Assembly (NCBI GenBank): GCA_964348015.1
Contig: CAYGBC010000030.1
Location: forward strand, 1 to 64,000
Direction: 5' to 3'
DNA: 64,000 nucleotides
From: SOIA01 sp964348015
GTDB taxonomy: Bacteria > Acidobacteriota > Aminicenantia > Aminicenantales > Aminicenantaceae
Of the stretch, positions 16,869 to 25,456 are shown in pieces (the stretch's first letter is position 1; each line of letters starts with the position of its first letter). Made by a program: the position numbers and the translations under genes. The notes under the pieces were generated by a model. It did no database searches and was not told the origin of the DNA. It was given only the letters and a program-made list of their open reading frames with translations.

Positions 16869-17636
16869 TTGTTGCCTATCAGAAATTTCCTATTGATTTC
16901 ATTCCTTGTTTTTTTGGGGCTTGAAAACTGTAAATTCACTCTCGAAGAAAAGTCTACATCTCGAACAAACAAAGCAGACACTATTACTAGCGCCACTAGA
17001 GCCCAAATGCTCCCCTGCCAGATCACGGAAAGATTCACCTACGATGCTCTTCATTTTGCCCCATCCAAGCAAAAATTCGGGAGGCTTTCTTACCGAATTT
17101 CGAGAGACGCATGGGTCAGGGTTCAAGTCGTCCTCCGAAAAGATCCTGACCTGCTGATCAGAACTCTAATTGATTGGAAGAAGCAAGAAGCAGGAACTCA
17201 TATACTTTTTTGGGACGGACGGGATTCCTCGGGTCATCTTGTCGACAAGAGTAAGTATCCCTGTATGATTGTCATGGAGGCTGATAAAGAGATTCACCGC
17301 ACGCATGATTGGTCTCGATGCATCGAGATGAAAATAAAGCTGAGATTAACTAAGAAAATTCGTTTGCGAGAAGATGCATCAATCCAGGTTCCTTTTTCTG
17401 TAGCAATCTCAAGAAGTGGTTATATTAAAGAGAGCGGATTAACTGCACGACTCTACATTGACTTTAGAAAGGTTGTGGAGAAAAATTTTCCTCCCAGTAA
17501 TAAATACAAGTATGCTTTAGATTTGCCCATTTCTTCAGATTTATCCGGAACTCATCTGATTACCCTCGTTGTCTCGGATGGAGCTGATCATTCGGGAGCA
17601 GCTTCCCGACTCGTTGCTTTCCTGAATGAGGAGTAG
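16869..17636 (+). CDS. exported FlgD-Ig-like protein, paralogue of the first island gene
   Basis: 255 residues from the TTG at 16869 (a second TTG follows it directly; the exact start is uncertain). The hydrophobic N-terminus FLLISFLVFLGLENC could be a weak lipobox with Cys21. The FlgD-Ig-like domain (about 75-150) reads VRVQVVLRKDPD, then QEAGTHILFWDGRDSSGH, followed by THDWSRC, and a second beta-sandwich ends in VVSDGADHSGAASRLVAFL. Both domains and the HDxxRC and DHxG motifs align with the protein at 14292, so the two arose by duplication. Function unknown; probably envelope-located. Confidence 0.74.
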   Translation: MLPIRNFLLISFLVFLGLENCKFTLEEKSTSRTNKADTITSATRAQMLPCQITERFTYDALHFAPSKQKFGRLSYRISRDAWVRVQVVLRKDPDLLIRTLIDWKKQEAGTHILFWDGRDSSGHLVDKSKYPCMIVMEADKEIHRTHDWSRCIEMKIKLRLTKKIRLREDASIQVPFSVAISRSGYIKESGLTARLYIDFRKVVEKNFPPSNKYKYALDLPISSDLSGTHLITLVVSDGADHSGAASRLVAFLNEE

Positions 17637-17860
17637 ATCGGTTTCATCCAGGCCTTCGAAGAATCAATAATACAACGAAATTATTAATATTTATTGTTGG
17701 AGTGGAAGGGGTTGAATCGGGCTTAACTGGACAAACTCAGAAAATTGATTTAGAATGTCAAAGGATAAAGATCTGAACGATTTGCTTCAAGAGAGAGATT
17801 GTAACCTTTTTATTATTAGAGAGTTGGAGTGAGGCTGAAGAAATTGGGATTTTTTTGATA

Positions 17861-17899
17861 AGCAGAATGCCATGAATTCGAATCCCATCGTCCGCTCCA
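17861..17899 (+). repeat. attR-like remnant of tRNA-Gly 3' half
   Basis: This 39-base stretch is a degenerate copy of tRNA-Gly from the anticodon arm through CCA (33 of 39 bases match 13800-13838; the acceptor end is identical). It has no 5' half, so it cannot be a functional tRNA. It lies 34 bases before tRNA-Cys. The 220 bases between the last island gene and this site contain nothing else I can recognise. Confidence 0.8.
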
Positions 17900-17933
17900 T
17901 TTTTTTCACACAACCATTGACGATGACGAAGAA

Positions 17934-18009
17934 GGCGCGGTACCCAAGTGGCTAAGGGAGAGGTCTGCAAAACCTCGATTCGTCGGTTCGAATCCGACCC
18001 GCGCCTCCA
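17934..18009 (+). tRNA. tRNA-Cys(GCA), CCA encoded
   Basis: Acceptor GGCGCGG pairs with CCGCGCC, the anticodon arm is AGGT-CTGCAAA-ACCT with anticodon GCA, the T arm is GTCGG-TTCGAAT-CCGAC, and the discriminator T is followed by encoded CCA. No separate promoter is obvious in the 34 bases upstream, so it may have depended on the tRNA-Gly promoter before the intervening segment arrived. Confidence 0.97.
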
Positions 18010-18075
18010 AAATAGTCTTCGAGATATAAAAAACTGAACCTTCAATTATCCTTCTTTAAGAGTCAACGGGAATCC

Positions 18076-18669
18076 CTGCGTCGCGTCTTTCGGATTCTGT
18101 TCAAACCCGCAGGGGAATGGACGAGAATCAAAGACGAACCATTTTCTTTTTCACGTTTCTTTGTGTCTTACGCCCTAATCCTGGCCGCCGTCTCGCCCGT
18201 GATCCGGTTCCTGACAGGATTTGTGTACGGTCATTATCGGCGGCCGTTTACCGGTTGGAGCTGGGGCATTGTTCTCAGAGAACTTCTCTTCTGTGCTGTT
18301 GTGTATTTGTGTTCTCTGGCCGCTGTCTACGTGTGGGGACGGATGATCTCTTTACTGGCTCCGTTGTTTTCTTCCCAGCGGAAACAGACAGAGTCTTTTG
18401 TTCTGGCCGTCTTCAGCATGATTCCTTTCTGGCTGGGAGGCGTGTTCTATCTCATTCCAGAATACGGATGGATAGTCAAAATCGGCGTGGGATTTTACGG
18501 AGTGTATATCCTGTTTCGGGGATTGACGGCCGGTCTTCTGGAAACTCCGAGGAAAAAGGTTTTCGTTTTTCTTCTCTTGAACTGCGTATTCGGATTGGGT
18601 CTGGTTATCCTGGCTGAGCTTTTACCCAGGTTTATTTTTACTGCCTGGGGAGTCATTCAGGTCGGCTGA
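18076..18669 (+). CDS. Yip1-like integral membrane protein (start uncertain)
   Basis: About 197 residues. The frame is open from 18016 and family-like sequence (VFRILFKPAGEWTRIKDEP) clearly starts well before the first ordinary start codon, the GTG at 18163. Between 18016 and 18163 only CTG or ATT codons can serve, of which CTG at 18076 fits best, so either an unusual start is used or a base error hides it. Five hydrophobic segments follow (for example ILAAVSPVIRFLTGF and LLFCAVVYLCSLAAVYVW). Yip1-type bacterial proteins are poorly understood membrane proteins. Its 3' end overlaps the 3' end of convergent pyrF by 48 bases. Confidence 0.72.
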   Translation: MRRVFRILFKPAGEWTRIKDEPFSFSRFFVSYALILAAVSPVIRFLTGFVYGHYRRPFTGWSWGIVLRELLFCAVVYLCSLAAVYVWGRMISLLAPLFSSQRKQTESFVLAVFSMIPFWLGGVFYLIPEYGWIVKIGVGFYGVYILFRGLTAGLLETPRKKVFVFLLLNCVFGLGLVILAELLPRFIFTAWGVIQVG

Positions 18670-19380
18670 TTCCTCCAGAATTTTGAGAAACGCTTCCTGC
18701 GGAGACGACGCGGCTGTGATCGGCCGGCCGATGACCAGATAATCCGCACCCTTCTGGAAAGCGAGAGCCGGAGTCATGATCCTCTTTTGGTCCTGAGCGG
18801 CGGCCCATGAAGGACGAATTCCCGGAGCGACCACGAGGATATCCTTCCCGAATTCTTTCTTCACGATCTCGATTTCTTGAGGCGAGCAGACAACTCCGCT
18901 CACTCCCGCTTCCTGAGCCAAATGGGCCAGCCTGAAGACCTGGGAGATCGTGTCAGAGACCATCCCGATCTCTTCGAGCTGTTCGTTCTTCAAGCTGGTC
19001 AGGATGGTTACGGCCAAAAGGATCGGTTTTTCCGTTTTTTGGGCCTTCGCTTCTTCTGCGGCTGACTCCACGGCTCTTTCCATCATCTCCCGTCCTCCAG
19101 CCGCGTGGAGGGTCATCATGTGGGCGCCGTGTTTGACCGCGGATTTGACCGCGTCGCCGACCGTGTTGGGAATATCATGGAGTTTCAGGTCCAGAAAGAC
19201 CTTCTTTCCCATGGCCTGGATTTCGCCGAGCAGGGGAGGTCCCTCGGCCGTGAAAAGCTTGAGACCCACCTTGAATATCTCGACTCCTTCAAGCTTTTTG
19301 ATCAGAGAAAGGGCTTCCTTTTTTGTGCCCACGTCCAGGGCCACTATGATTTTTTTGGCCAGGTCTTTTGTGTGTGTCAT
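18622..19380 (-). CDS. pyrF: orotidine 5'-phosphate decarboxylase
   Basis: 252 residues, group I type. IIVALDVGTKKEALSLIKKL opens the barrel, KVFLDLKLHDIPNTVGDAVK contains the catalytic Asp-x-Lys-x-x-Asp array, and VVAPGIRPSWAA and YLVIGRPITAA form the phosphate-binding end. It makes UMP from OMP, the last step of de novo pyrimidine synthesis. AGAGGAAT precedes the ATG. It is the last gene of pyrK-pyrD-pyrF, 104 bases after pyrD. Its 3' end runs 48 bases into the convergent membrane-protein gene. Confidence 0.97.
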   Translation of the reverse strand: MTHTKDLAKKIIVALDVGTKKEALSLIKKLEGVEIFKVGLKLFTAEGPPLLGEIQAMGKKVFLDLKLHDIPNTVGDAVKSAVKHGAHMMTLHAAGGREMMERAVESAAEEAKAQKTEKPILLAVTILTSLKNEQLEEIGMVSDTISQVFRLAHLAQEAGVSGVVCSPQEIEIVKKEFGKDILVVAPGIRPSWAAAQDQKRIMTPALAFQKGADYLVIGRPITAASSPQEAFLKILEESADLNDSPGSKNKPG

Positions 19381-19484
19381 GTTTTATTCCTCTGAGAATT
19401 ACCTGTATGGATGTCTAAATCCTATTGTTTCCATTTATCGAATATGGTCTCCGTCACTCCCAGAGCATCGGGAGCGGCAGTGGC

Positions 19485-20396
19485 CTATGCGCGCAGCGTT
19501 CCGATGAGAGTTTCGATCCTTTTGATCCCCTTCTTCTGACAGTATTCTCTCATCTCCTCGATGATCTTCACCGTGGATTCAGGGTCGATGAAGTTCGCAG
19601 TTCCCACCTCCACCGCTGTGGCGCCTGCGATCATGTATTCCAGAGCGTCCTGTCCTGTCAGGATTCCCCCCATACCGATTATCGGGATCTTCACCCGGCT
19701 GGCCACCTGGTGAGTCATCCGGAGCGCGATCGGTTTTATGGCGGGGCCGCTCAATCCTCCGTAGACGTTGGCCAGCTTTGGCTTTCGTGTTTCAATGTCT
19801 ACAGCCAGGGCCAGGAAGGTGTTGACCAGCGAGAGCGCATCCGCTCCGGCGTCCTCCGCGCTGAGCGCGATTTGCACCACATCTGTCACGTTCGGAGACA
19901 GCTTCGTGATGACCGGGCGGGCACTTGTTTTCTTGACAAGGCTGACTGCCGAAAAGGTGGCCTCTGGACTTAAAGCGGGACAGAGTCCGTCTTGCTCCAC
20001 GTTCGGACAGGATATGTTCAATTCGTAAGCCGCAATCCCGTCGCACTTATCCAGAAACTCAACAACAGAGCGGTACTCCTCGTTGCTCTCTCCGCAGACA
20101 TTGACGATGATGGCAGTGTCGAATTTCTGGAGCCGCGGGAGAATTTCCTCTGAGAATCTTTTCACGCCGATGCCCGGAAGTCCGATGGCGTTGATGAGTC
20201 CGCTCGGAGTTTCGACGAGGCGCGGAGGAGGATTTCCCTCCCGGGGAGAAAAGTAGAGTCCTTTGACCACGAATCCTCCCAGGCGGTTGAGGTCGATGTA
20301 CGGTTCAAACTCGAGCCCGTACCCGAAAGTGCCGCTGGCTCCGATCACAGGATTCTTGAGCTTGAGGAAGCCCAGGTCGACTGAGAGGTCTGTCAT
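19485..20396 (-). CDS. pyrD: dihydroorotate dehydrogenase, class 1B catalytic subunit
   Basis: 303 residues. PVIGASGTFGYGLEFEPYID and AYELNISCPNVEQDGLC (with the catalytic Cys in place of the Ser of class 2 enzymes) plus GMGGILTGQDALEYMIAGA identify the FMN-binding class 1B barrel. The paired PyrK gene directly upstream confirms an NAD-linked heterotetramer in the cytoplasm. The ATG overlaps the pyrK stop by four bases. It oxidises dihydroorotate to orotate. Confidence 0.97.
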   Translation of the reverse strand: MTDLSVDLGFLKLKNPVIGASGTFGYGLEFEPYIDLNRLGGFVVKGLYFSPREGNPPPRLVETPSGLINAIGLPGIGVKRFSEEILPRLQKFDTAIIVNVCGESNEEYRSVVEFLDKCDGIAAYELNISCPNVEQDGLCPALSPEATFSAVSLVKKTSARPVITKLSPNVTDVVQIALSAEDAGADALSLVNTFLALAVDIETRKPKLANVYGGLSGPAIKPIALRMTHQVASRVKIPIIGMGGILTGQDALEYMIAGATAVEVGTANFIDPESTVKIIEEMREYCQKKGIKRIETLIGTLRA

Positions 20397-21190
20397 TCGT
20401 CTCCTTCCTCCCAGATAATATCATTGCCCGAGAATACCGGGCCTTCTTCGCAGATTTTGACCCATTCCTCTCTGTTGTCTCTTTTAATCCTCCGCACGCA
20501 TCCCCAGCAGGCGCCGAACCCACAACCTATGATAGACTCGAGCGAGAATTCTGCGGGAATGTTCTTTTTTAGTGCGATCAGGGATATTTTTTTCATCATC
20601 AGCTCCGGGCCGCAGGCAAATATACGGTCCGGTGCGTATTTGTCCAGCTCTTTTTTGAATAGATCGCTGATGAATCCTTTGAATCCGCTCGAGCCATCAT
20701 CAGTGGACCAGGACAGGTCAAAGCCTTCCTTTTCGAACTTCTGTTTCAGCGGAAGGTCCTCCTGACTTTTCCCGCCGTAGAATATCCTGGTTCCAGCGCC
20801 CCCGGATCGAAGCTTCTGGGAAAGGAAATAAAGGGGGGCAATTCCTCTTCCTCCGCCCACGAGAGCGATGTTTTTTCCTTTGAGATTTTGTCCGGCCTGA
20901 AATCCTTTTCCCAGAGGACCGAGGATGTCCAGGAATTCTCCGGATTTTTTTTGGCTCAAGAGTTCTGTTCCGATGCCGGTGATCTGGAAAAAGATCTCGA
21001 TTGTGTTTTCACTTTTGGAATGGATGCTGAAAGGACGCCGCAGGAGAGGCTGAGTTTGAGGGCTGACCCGCACCATAGTGAACTGGCCGGGTTGCGCTTG
21101 TGCGGCGATGCGGGAGGATTCCAGGGAAAGAGAAAAATAGCTCTTCCAGCTTTTCTTGTCGACTATCCGTGCTCGAGAATCCTTGACCAT
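20393..21190 (-). CDS. pyrK: dihydroorotate dehydrogenase electron-transfer subunit
   Basis: 265 residues from the ATG at 21190 (a TTG nine bases earlier is possible). It has an FAD-binding barrel (MVRVSPQTQPLLRRPFSIHS), an NAD-binding domain (NIALVGGGRGIAPLYFLSQK), and a C-terminal 2Fe-2S cysteine cluster CGFGACWGCVRRI followed by a fourth Cys in KICEEGPVF. It passes electrons from dihydroorotate via PyrD to NAD. The pyrD start overlaps its stop. No ribosome site is strong here. Confidence 0.96.
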   Translation of the reverse strand: MVKDSRARIVDKKSWKSYFSLSLESSRIAAQAQPGQFTMVRVSPQTQPLLRRPFSIHSKSENTIEIFFQITGIGTELLSQKKSGEFLDILGPLGKGFQAGQNLKGKNIALVGGGRGIAPLYFLSQKLRSGGAGTRIFYGGKSQEDLPLKQKFEKEGFDLSWSTDDGSSGFKGFISDLFKKELDKYAPDRIFACGPELMMKKISLIALKKNIPAEFSLESIIGCGFGACWGCVRRIKRDNREEWVKICEEGPVFSGNDIIWEEGDE

Positions 21191-21319
21191 GCGACTCAAA
21201 ATACCGAGACAAAAATATCAGAATCTCCTCCTTATGGCAATAAAAACTTTGACAATCCCGTGCAGTTTGGATGATAATCAAGCCTTCCCGATTCATACGT
21301 ATACAGGGAGAAATCATAC

Positions 21320-22516
21320 ATGGATATTTCCAAAAGGGGTCGAGAAATCCAGCCGTCTCCCATCAGGAAGCTGAAGCCTTATGCGGATGAGGCTCAGGAG
21401 CGGGGGATTCATGTCTATTTCATCAACATCGGACAACCCGATATTCCGACACCGCAGCCCATCCTGGATGCTTTTCACGGTTATGACGAGAAGGTCCTGA
21501 GTTACGGGCCGGCCCAGGGATTTCTGGATTTGAGGCAGGCCATTGCTGATTATTTCCAGTCGTACAACATTGATATTGCTGCGGACAATGTGATCATCAC
21601 AATCGGCGGTTCGGAGGCCATCCATTTTTCGTTCAGCGCTGTGGCGGACCCGGGGGATGAGATCATTATCCCTGAACCTTTCTACACCAATTACAACGGA
21701 TATGCGGCGTTTGCGGATGTCAATATCGTCCCGCTCACGCTGAAGGTTGAAGACGGTTTTCGTCTTCCTCCGAAAGAAGAGATAGAGGCCTGCATCACGT
21801 CGAAAACGAAAGCGATCCTGCTCTGTTCGCCGAATAATCCCACAGGGACGGTGTACACTCCAGAAGAGTTGGAGCGTGTCATTGCGATAGTCCAAAAACA
21901 TGATTTGTTCCTCATCGGAGACGAGGTGTACAAAGAATTCGTCTACGATGGAGGGGTTCACAAGAGCATCTTGGAGTACGAAGAAATCAAGGACAGGGCG
22001 ATTGTCGTGGACAGTATCTCCAAGCGTTTCAGCAGTTGCGGAGCCCGTGTGGGCGCGGTCGTCACCCGGAATGAGGATGTGCACCAGGCTGTGCTCAAGT
22101 TTGCTCAAGCCCGTCTCTGTCCCCCTTCGGTTGAACAGAAAGCGGCGCTGGCAGCTTACCGTATGGGATTGGACTACTTCCAGCCTGTCAAGGAAGAGTA
22201 CCAAAAGAGGAGAGATGTTTTGTACGAAGGGCTGAAGGATATTCCGGGAATCGTCATCCATAGGCCCCAGGGAGCGTTTTACATCATCGTGCGTCTTCCG
22301 ATCAAGGATTGCGAGCATTTTGTCCAGTGGATGCTGACCGATTTTCATCATGACAAGGAAACAGTCATGGTTGCCCCCGCTCAAGGATTCTACTGCACGC
22401 CGGGCAAAGGGAAAGATGAAGTGCGGATCGCCTATGTGCTCAAGGAGGAGGACCTGAAGCGGGCCCTTGTCGTGTTCAAAGAAGGGCTGAAGAAGTACCA
22501 GAGCCTCAACAAATAG
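21320..22516 (+). CDS. class I pyridoxal-phosphate aminotransferase
   Basis: 398 residues of fold-type I, aspartate-aminotransferase-like. NIGQPDIPTP is the N-terminal substrate loop, SPNNPTGTVYTPEEL and IGDEVYKEFVYDG flank the cofactor, and VDSISKRFSSCGARVGAVV contains the Schiff-base Lys. The exact amino donor cannot be read; aspartate, alanine/valine or aromatic substrates are all possible. GGAG lies before the ATG. The last base of its TAG stop is the first base of an inverted-repeat element, so that element inserted directly at the gene end. Confidence 0.93.
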   Translation: MDISKRGREIQPSPIRKLKPYADEAQERGIHVYFINIGQPDIPTPQPILDAFHGYDEKVLSYGPAQGFLDLRQAIADYFQSYNIDIAADNVIITIGGSEAIHFSFSAVADPGDEIIIPEPFYTNYNGYAAFADVNIVPLTLKVEDGFRLPPKEEIEACITSKTKAILLCSPNNPTGTVYTPEELERVIAIVQKHDLFLIGDEVYKEFVYDGGVHKSILEYEEIKDRAIVVDSISKRFSSCGARVGAVVTRNEDVHQAVLKFAQARLCPPSVEQKAALAAYRMGLDYFQPVKEEYQKRRDVLYEGLKDIPGIVIHRPQGAFYIIVRLPIKDCEHFVQWMLTDFHHDKETVMVAPAQGFYCTPGKGKDEVRIAYVLKEEDLKRALVVFKEGLKKYQSLNK

Positions 22517-22639
22517 GGGTCGCATCTCAACATTCGACATTTTTAAATCCTCTGTTCTTTTACACTCCTTTAAGCATTCTCGAGTATCATAATTGATTGA
22601 TAGTTCTGCATGAAATGTCGAATGTTGAGATGCGACCCC
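22516..22639. repeat. MITE/REP-like element with 27-bp perfect inverted repeats
   Basis: GGGGTCGCATCTCAACATTC and seven further bases (22516-22542) are repeated exactly in inverted form at 22613-22639, with 70 AT-rich bases between. It carries no gene. A single arm end recurs at 8168-8182. The GGGGTC ends resemble non-autonomous elements mobilised by REP-associated transposases, but no such transposase gene is in the window. Confidence 0.85.
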
Positions 22640-22740
22640 AGATATGATCCCGGGTTTGAGTACAGTAAAGGAGCCAGGCAACTTGAATTTTCAGGGAGAT
22701 GTGTGTATATTTTTGATTTAATTTAATGTGGAGTCAGAAG

Positions 22741-25455
22741 ATGACAGATAAACATGTTTACTTTTTCGGGAAGGAGAGTACTGAAGGCGAGAGGAGTATG
22801 AGAGACACACTCGGAGGGAAGGGAGCGAATTTGGCCGAGATGGCTGGAATCGGCTTGCCTGTCCCCCCGGGTTTTACGGTTTCAACAGATGTTTGCATCT
22901 CCTTTTCCAAGCTGGGGAATAAGATCCCTCCGGACGTAGAAGAGGAGATCCTCCGCAACCTGAAGAAACTGGAAGACGTGAGTCAACAGAAGTTCGGAGG
23001 CGATGACAATCCGCTTCTCGTTTCCGTGCGTTCGGGAGCCAAATTTTCGATGCCCGGGATGATGGACACCGTTCTGAATCTGGGGTTGAATGATACGACC
23101 CTCGATGCATTGGTCAAAAAGAGCCGCAACCGTCGTTTTGCTTTGGACTGTTACCGCCGTTTGATACACATGTTCGGTGATGTCGTGCTGGGAATCTCAA
23201 AAAAGAAATTTGAGGATATCCTGAAGAAGAAAAAGGAAGAAAAAAAGGTGGCCCTGGATCATGAGCTCTCAGAAAAGAACCTCGAGGAGCTGATTTCCGA
23301 TTATAAAGATCTGATCCAGAAGGAAACGGGGAAAGCTTTTCCTCAGGATGTCAAAGAACAGCTCCTCATGTCCATCTCCGCTGTATTCGAATCCTGGAAC
23401 AATCCGCGAGCGGTCACCTACCGCCGTTTGAACCACATTCCAGACGATCTGGGGACTGCAGTCAACGTCCAGCAGATGGTTTTCGGGAATATCGGAGAAG
23501 ATTCGGCAACGGGCGTGGGATTCACCAGGAACCCTGCAACCGGGGATAAGGAACTGTACGGCGAGTATCTCTTCAACGCTCAAGGAGAGGATGTTGTGGC
23601 CGGGATCCGAACTCCCTCTCCTTTGAAAACACTAGAAAAAGAGATGCCCTCTGTTTTTTCAGAGCTCAAGGAGTTCACCACAAGCCTTGAGAAACATTAT
23701 CAGGATGTTCAGGATTTTGAGTTCACCATTCAAGAGGGCACGCTGTACATGCTTCAGACAAGAAACGGCAAGAGGACGGGGCTGGCCGCCGTGAAGATTG
23801 CGGTCGATATGGTCGAGGAGGGCCTTATCCAAAAAGAAAAGGCTCTGCGGATGGTCGAACCAGAGGCGCTGAACCAGCTCCTCCATCCTGTTTTCGATGC
23901 AAAGGAAAAGGGCAAACACGAGGTTCTCGCCAGCGGGCTTGCGGCTTCTCCCGGAGCTGCGGCCGGACAGGTGGTATTCACTGCGGAGGAGGCTGTCGCC
24001 TGGGCCAAAGACGGAAAGAAAGTGATTCTCGTTAGAGAAGAGACGTCTCCGGATGATATCCATGGGATGAGCGCGTCTCAAGGAATTTTGACCGCGACGG
24101 GCGGCATGACTTCACACGCCGCTGTGGTCGGACGGCAGATGGGAAAGCCTGCCGTTGTGGGCTGCGGAGATGTCAAGCCTGATGAGGAGCACAAATCTTT
24201 TCAAGTCGGCGAGTCGAAATACAAGGAAGGGGACTGGATTTCTATTGAGGGGACTCTCGGAGAAGTTCTTGACGGAGAGATTCCCACTCAACCTTCAGAG
24301 ATCATCCAGGTCGTTCGAGGGGAGAAAAAACCCGAAGAATCCAAAATATATCAGTATTTTACAAAGTTTCTCTCTTGGGCGGATGAGGTGAGAAAGTTAG
24401 GGACGCGGGCGAACGCGGACACTCCGGAGGATGCGAGCGTGGCTCTTGCGTTTGGAGCCGAGGGAATCGGGCTGGCCAGGACTGAACATATGTTTTTCGA
24501 GAAAGATCGGCTGCCCTTCATGAAAGAGATGATACTCTCTCAGACTGAACGGGAGCGGCGGAGCGCCCTGGATAATTTATTGCCCTTCCAGAAGAAAGAT
24601 TTTTACGGGTTGTTCAAAGCCATGAAAGGCCATCCCGTGACTATCCGGACGCTCGATCCGCCTCTTCATGAATTTCTGCCGCGAAAAGAGGATCTCATGG
24701 TCGAGCTGGCGGAATTGAGGGCCTCGGGAAGTCAAGATAAGAAAAAGATTGAGGAGCTGGAAAAACTGCTCGAGAGAGTGAGAGCCCTTTCCGAGTTCAA
24801 TCCCATGCTCGGACACAGGGGCTGCCGCTTGGGCATTTCTTATCCTGAGATCATCGAAATGCAGGCCACTGCCATTTTTGAAGCTGTTTGCCAGCTAACC
24901 AAGGAAGGAGAAAAGGTCGTTCCAGAAATCATGGTTCCCCTTGTGGGAACGCAGGAAGAGCTGTCCAATCAGAGGAATATCATCAAGCGTGTGGCGGAAG
25001 AGGTGCTGAAGAAAAACAAAGTGAAAGTCAAGTACTTGATAGGAACCATGATTGAGATTCCGCGGGCCGCGATCACAGCGGACCGGATTGCGGAGGAGGC
25101 CGATTTTTTCTCGTTCGGGACCAATGACCTGACTCAGACTGTTTTCGGTGTCTCGAGGGATGACGGAGCCGAATTCCTCACCCATTACATTACGCACGGA
25201 ATCTTGAAGAACAATCCCTTCGAGACCGTGGATGTCAACGGAGTGGGCGAACTCATGAAATGGGCTGTGGAGAAGGGCCGGGAATCCCGACCCGACCTCA
25301 AAGTCGGGATCTGCGGCGTCCACGGCGGGGATCCCCGTTCCATCTTCTTCTGCCACAAAATCGGACTGGACTATGTGAGCTGTTCTGCCTATCAGATTCC
25401 GATCGCCCGCCTCGCTGCGGCTCAAGCCGAACTCAATGAAAAAACCAGCAAATAA
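22741..25455 (+). CDS. ppdK: pyruvate, phosphate dikinase
   Basis: 904 residues from the ATG at 22741, which has GGAG at the right distance; an ATG 15 bases upstream lacks one. The N-terminal ATP-grasp region starts with DTLGGKGANLAEMAGIGLPV. The swivelling domain has the phosphorylated His in GGMTSHAAVVGRQMGKPAVV, and the C-terminal PEP/pyruvate barrel has FSFGTNDLTQTVFGVSRDDG and GICGVHGGDPRS with the proton-donor Cys. It interconverts pyruvate, ATP and phosphate with PEP, AMP and pyrophosphate, working in glycolysis or gluconeogenesis. Inverted-repeat elements lie on both sides. Confidence 0.97.
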   Translation: MTDKHVYFFGKESTEGERSMRDTLGGKGANLAEMAGIGLPVPPGFTVSTDVCISFSKLGNKIPPDVEEEILRNLKKLEDVSQQKFGGDDNPLLVSVRSGAKFSMPGMMDTVLNLGLNDTTLDALVKKSRNRRFALDCYRRLIHMFGDVVLGISKKKFEDILKKKKEEKKVALDHELSEKNLEELISDYKDLIQKETGKAFPQDVKEQLLMSISAVFESWNNPRAVTYRRLNHIPDDLGTAVNVQQMVFGNIGEDSATGVGFTRNPATGDKELYGEYLFNAQGEDVVAGIRTPSPLKTLEKEMPSVFSELKEFTTSLEKHYQDVQDFEFTIQEGTLYMLQTRNGKRTGLAAVKIAVDMVEEGLIQKEKALRMVEPEALNQLLHPVFDAKEKGKHEVLASGLAASPGAAAGQVVFTAEEAVAWAKDGKKVILVREETSPDDIHGMSASQGILTATGGMTSHAAVVGRQMGKPAVVGCGDVKPDEEHKSFQVGESKYKEGDWISIEGTLGEVLDGEIPTQPSEIIQVVRGEKKPEESKIYQYFTKFLSWADEVRKLGTRANADTPEDASVALAFGAEGIGLARTEHMFFEKDRLPFMKEMILSQTERERRSALDNLLPFQKKDFYGLFKAMKGHPVTIRTLDPPLHEFLPRKEDLMVELAELRASGSQDKKKIEELEKLLERVRALSEFNPMLGHRGCRLGISYPEIIEMQATAIFEAVCQLTKEGEKVVPEIMVPLVGTQEELSNQRNIIKRVAEEVLKKNKVKVKYLIGTMIEIPRAAITADRIAEEADFFSFGTNDLTQTVFGVSRDDGAEFLTHYITHGILKNNPFETVDVNGVGELMKWAVEKGRESRPDLKVGICGVHGGDPRSIFFCHKIGLDYVSCSAYQIPIARLAAAQAELNEKTSK

Positions 25456-25456
25456 T

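Larger units (their letters stand above)
13839..17899. mobile_element. putative tRNA-Gly-associated genomic island, about 4.1 kb
   Basis: The segment lies between the intact tRNA-Gly and a degenerate copy of that tRNA 3' half, which itself sits 34 bases before tRNA-Cys. Removing the segment would restore a tight tRNA-Gly/tRNA-Cys pair. It carries four same-strand genes (14292, 15200, 16133, 16869), all with export signals, behind a promoter-like site at 14093, and is visibly richer in A+T than the flanking pyr and proline genes. No integrase, transposase or replication gene is present, so it would be a decayed or helper-dependent element. The alternative is a once-duplicated tRNA-Gly gene that decayed. 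Confidence 0.6.

Noticed and set aside
17758..18045. Minus-strand 95-residue frame across the tRNA-Cys region
   Set aside because: It is the antisense translation of the tRNA-Cys gene and of the tRNA-Gly remnant; such frames are a well-known artefact.
21314..22681. 455-residue minus-strand frame opposite the aminotransferase
   Set aside because: The plus strand encodes a complete, motif-bearing aminotransferase; the opposite frame has no recognisable domain.
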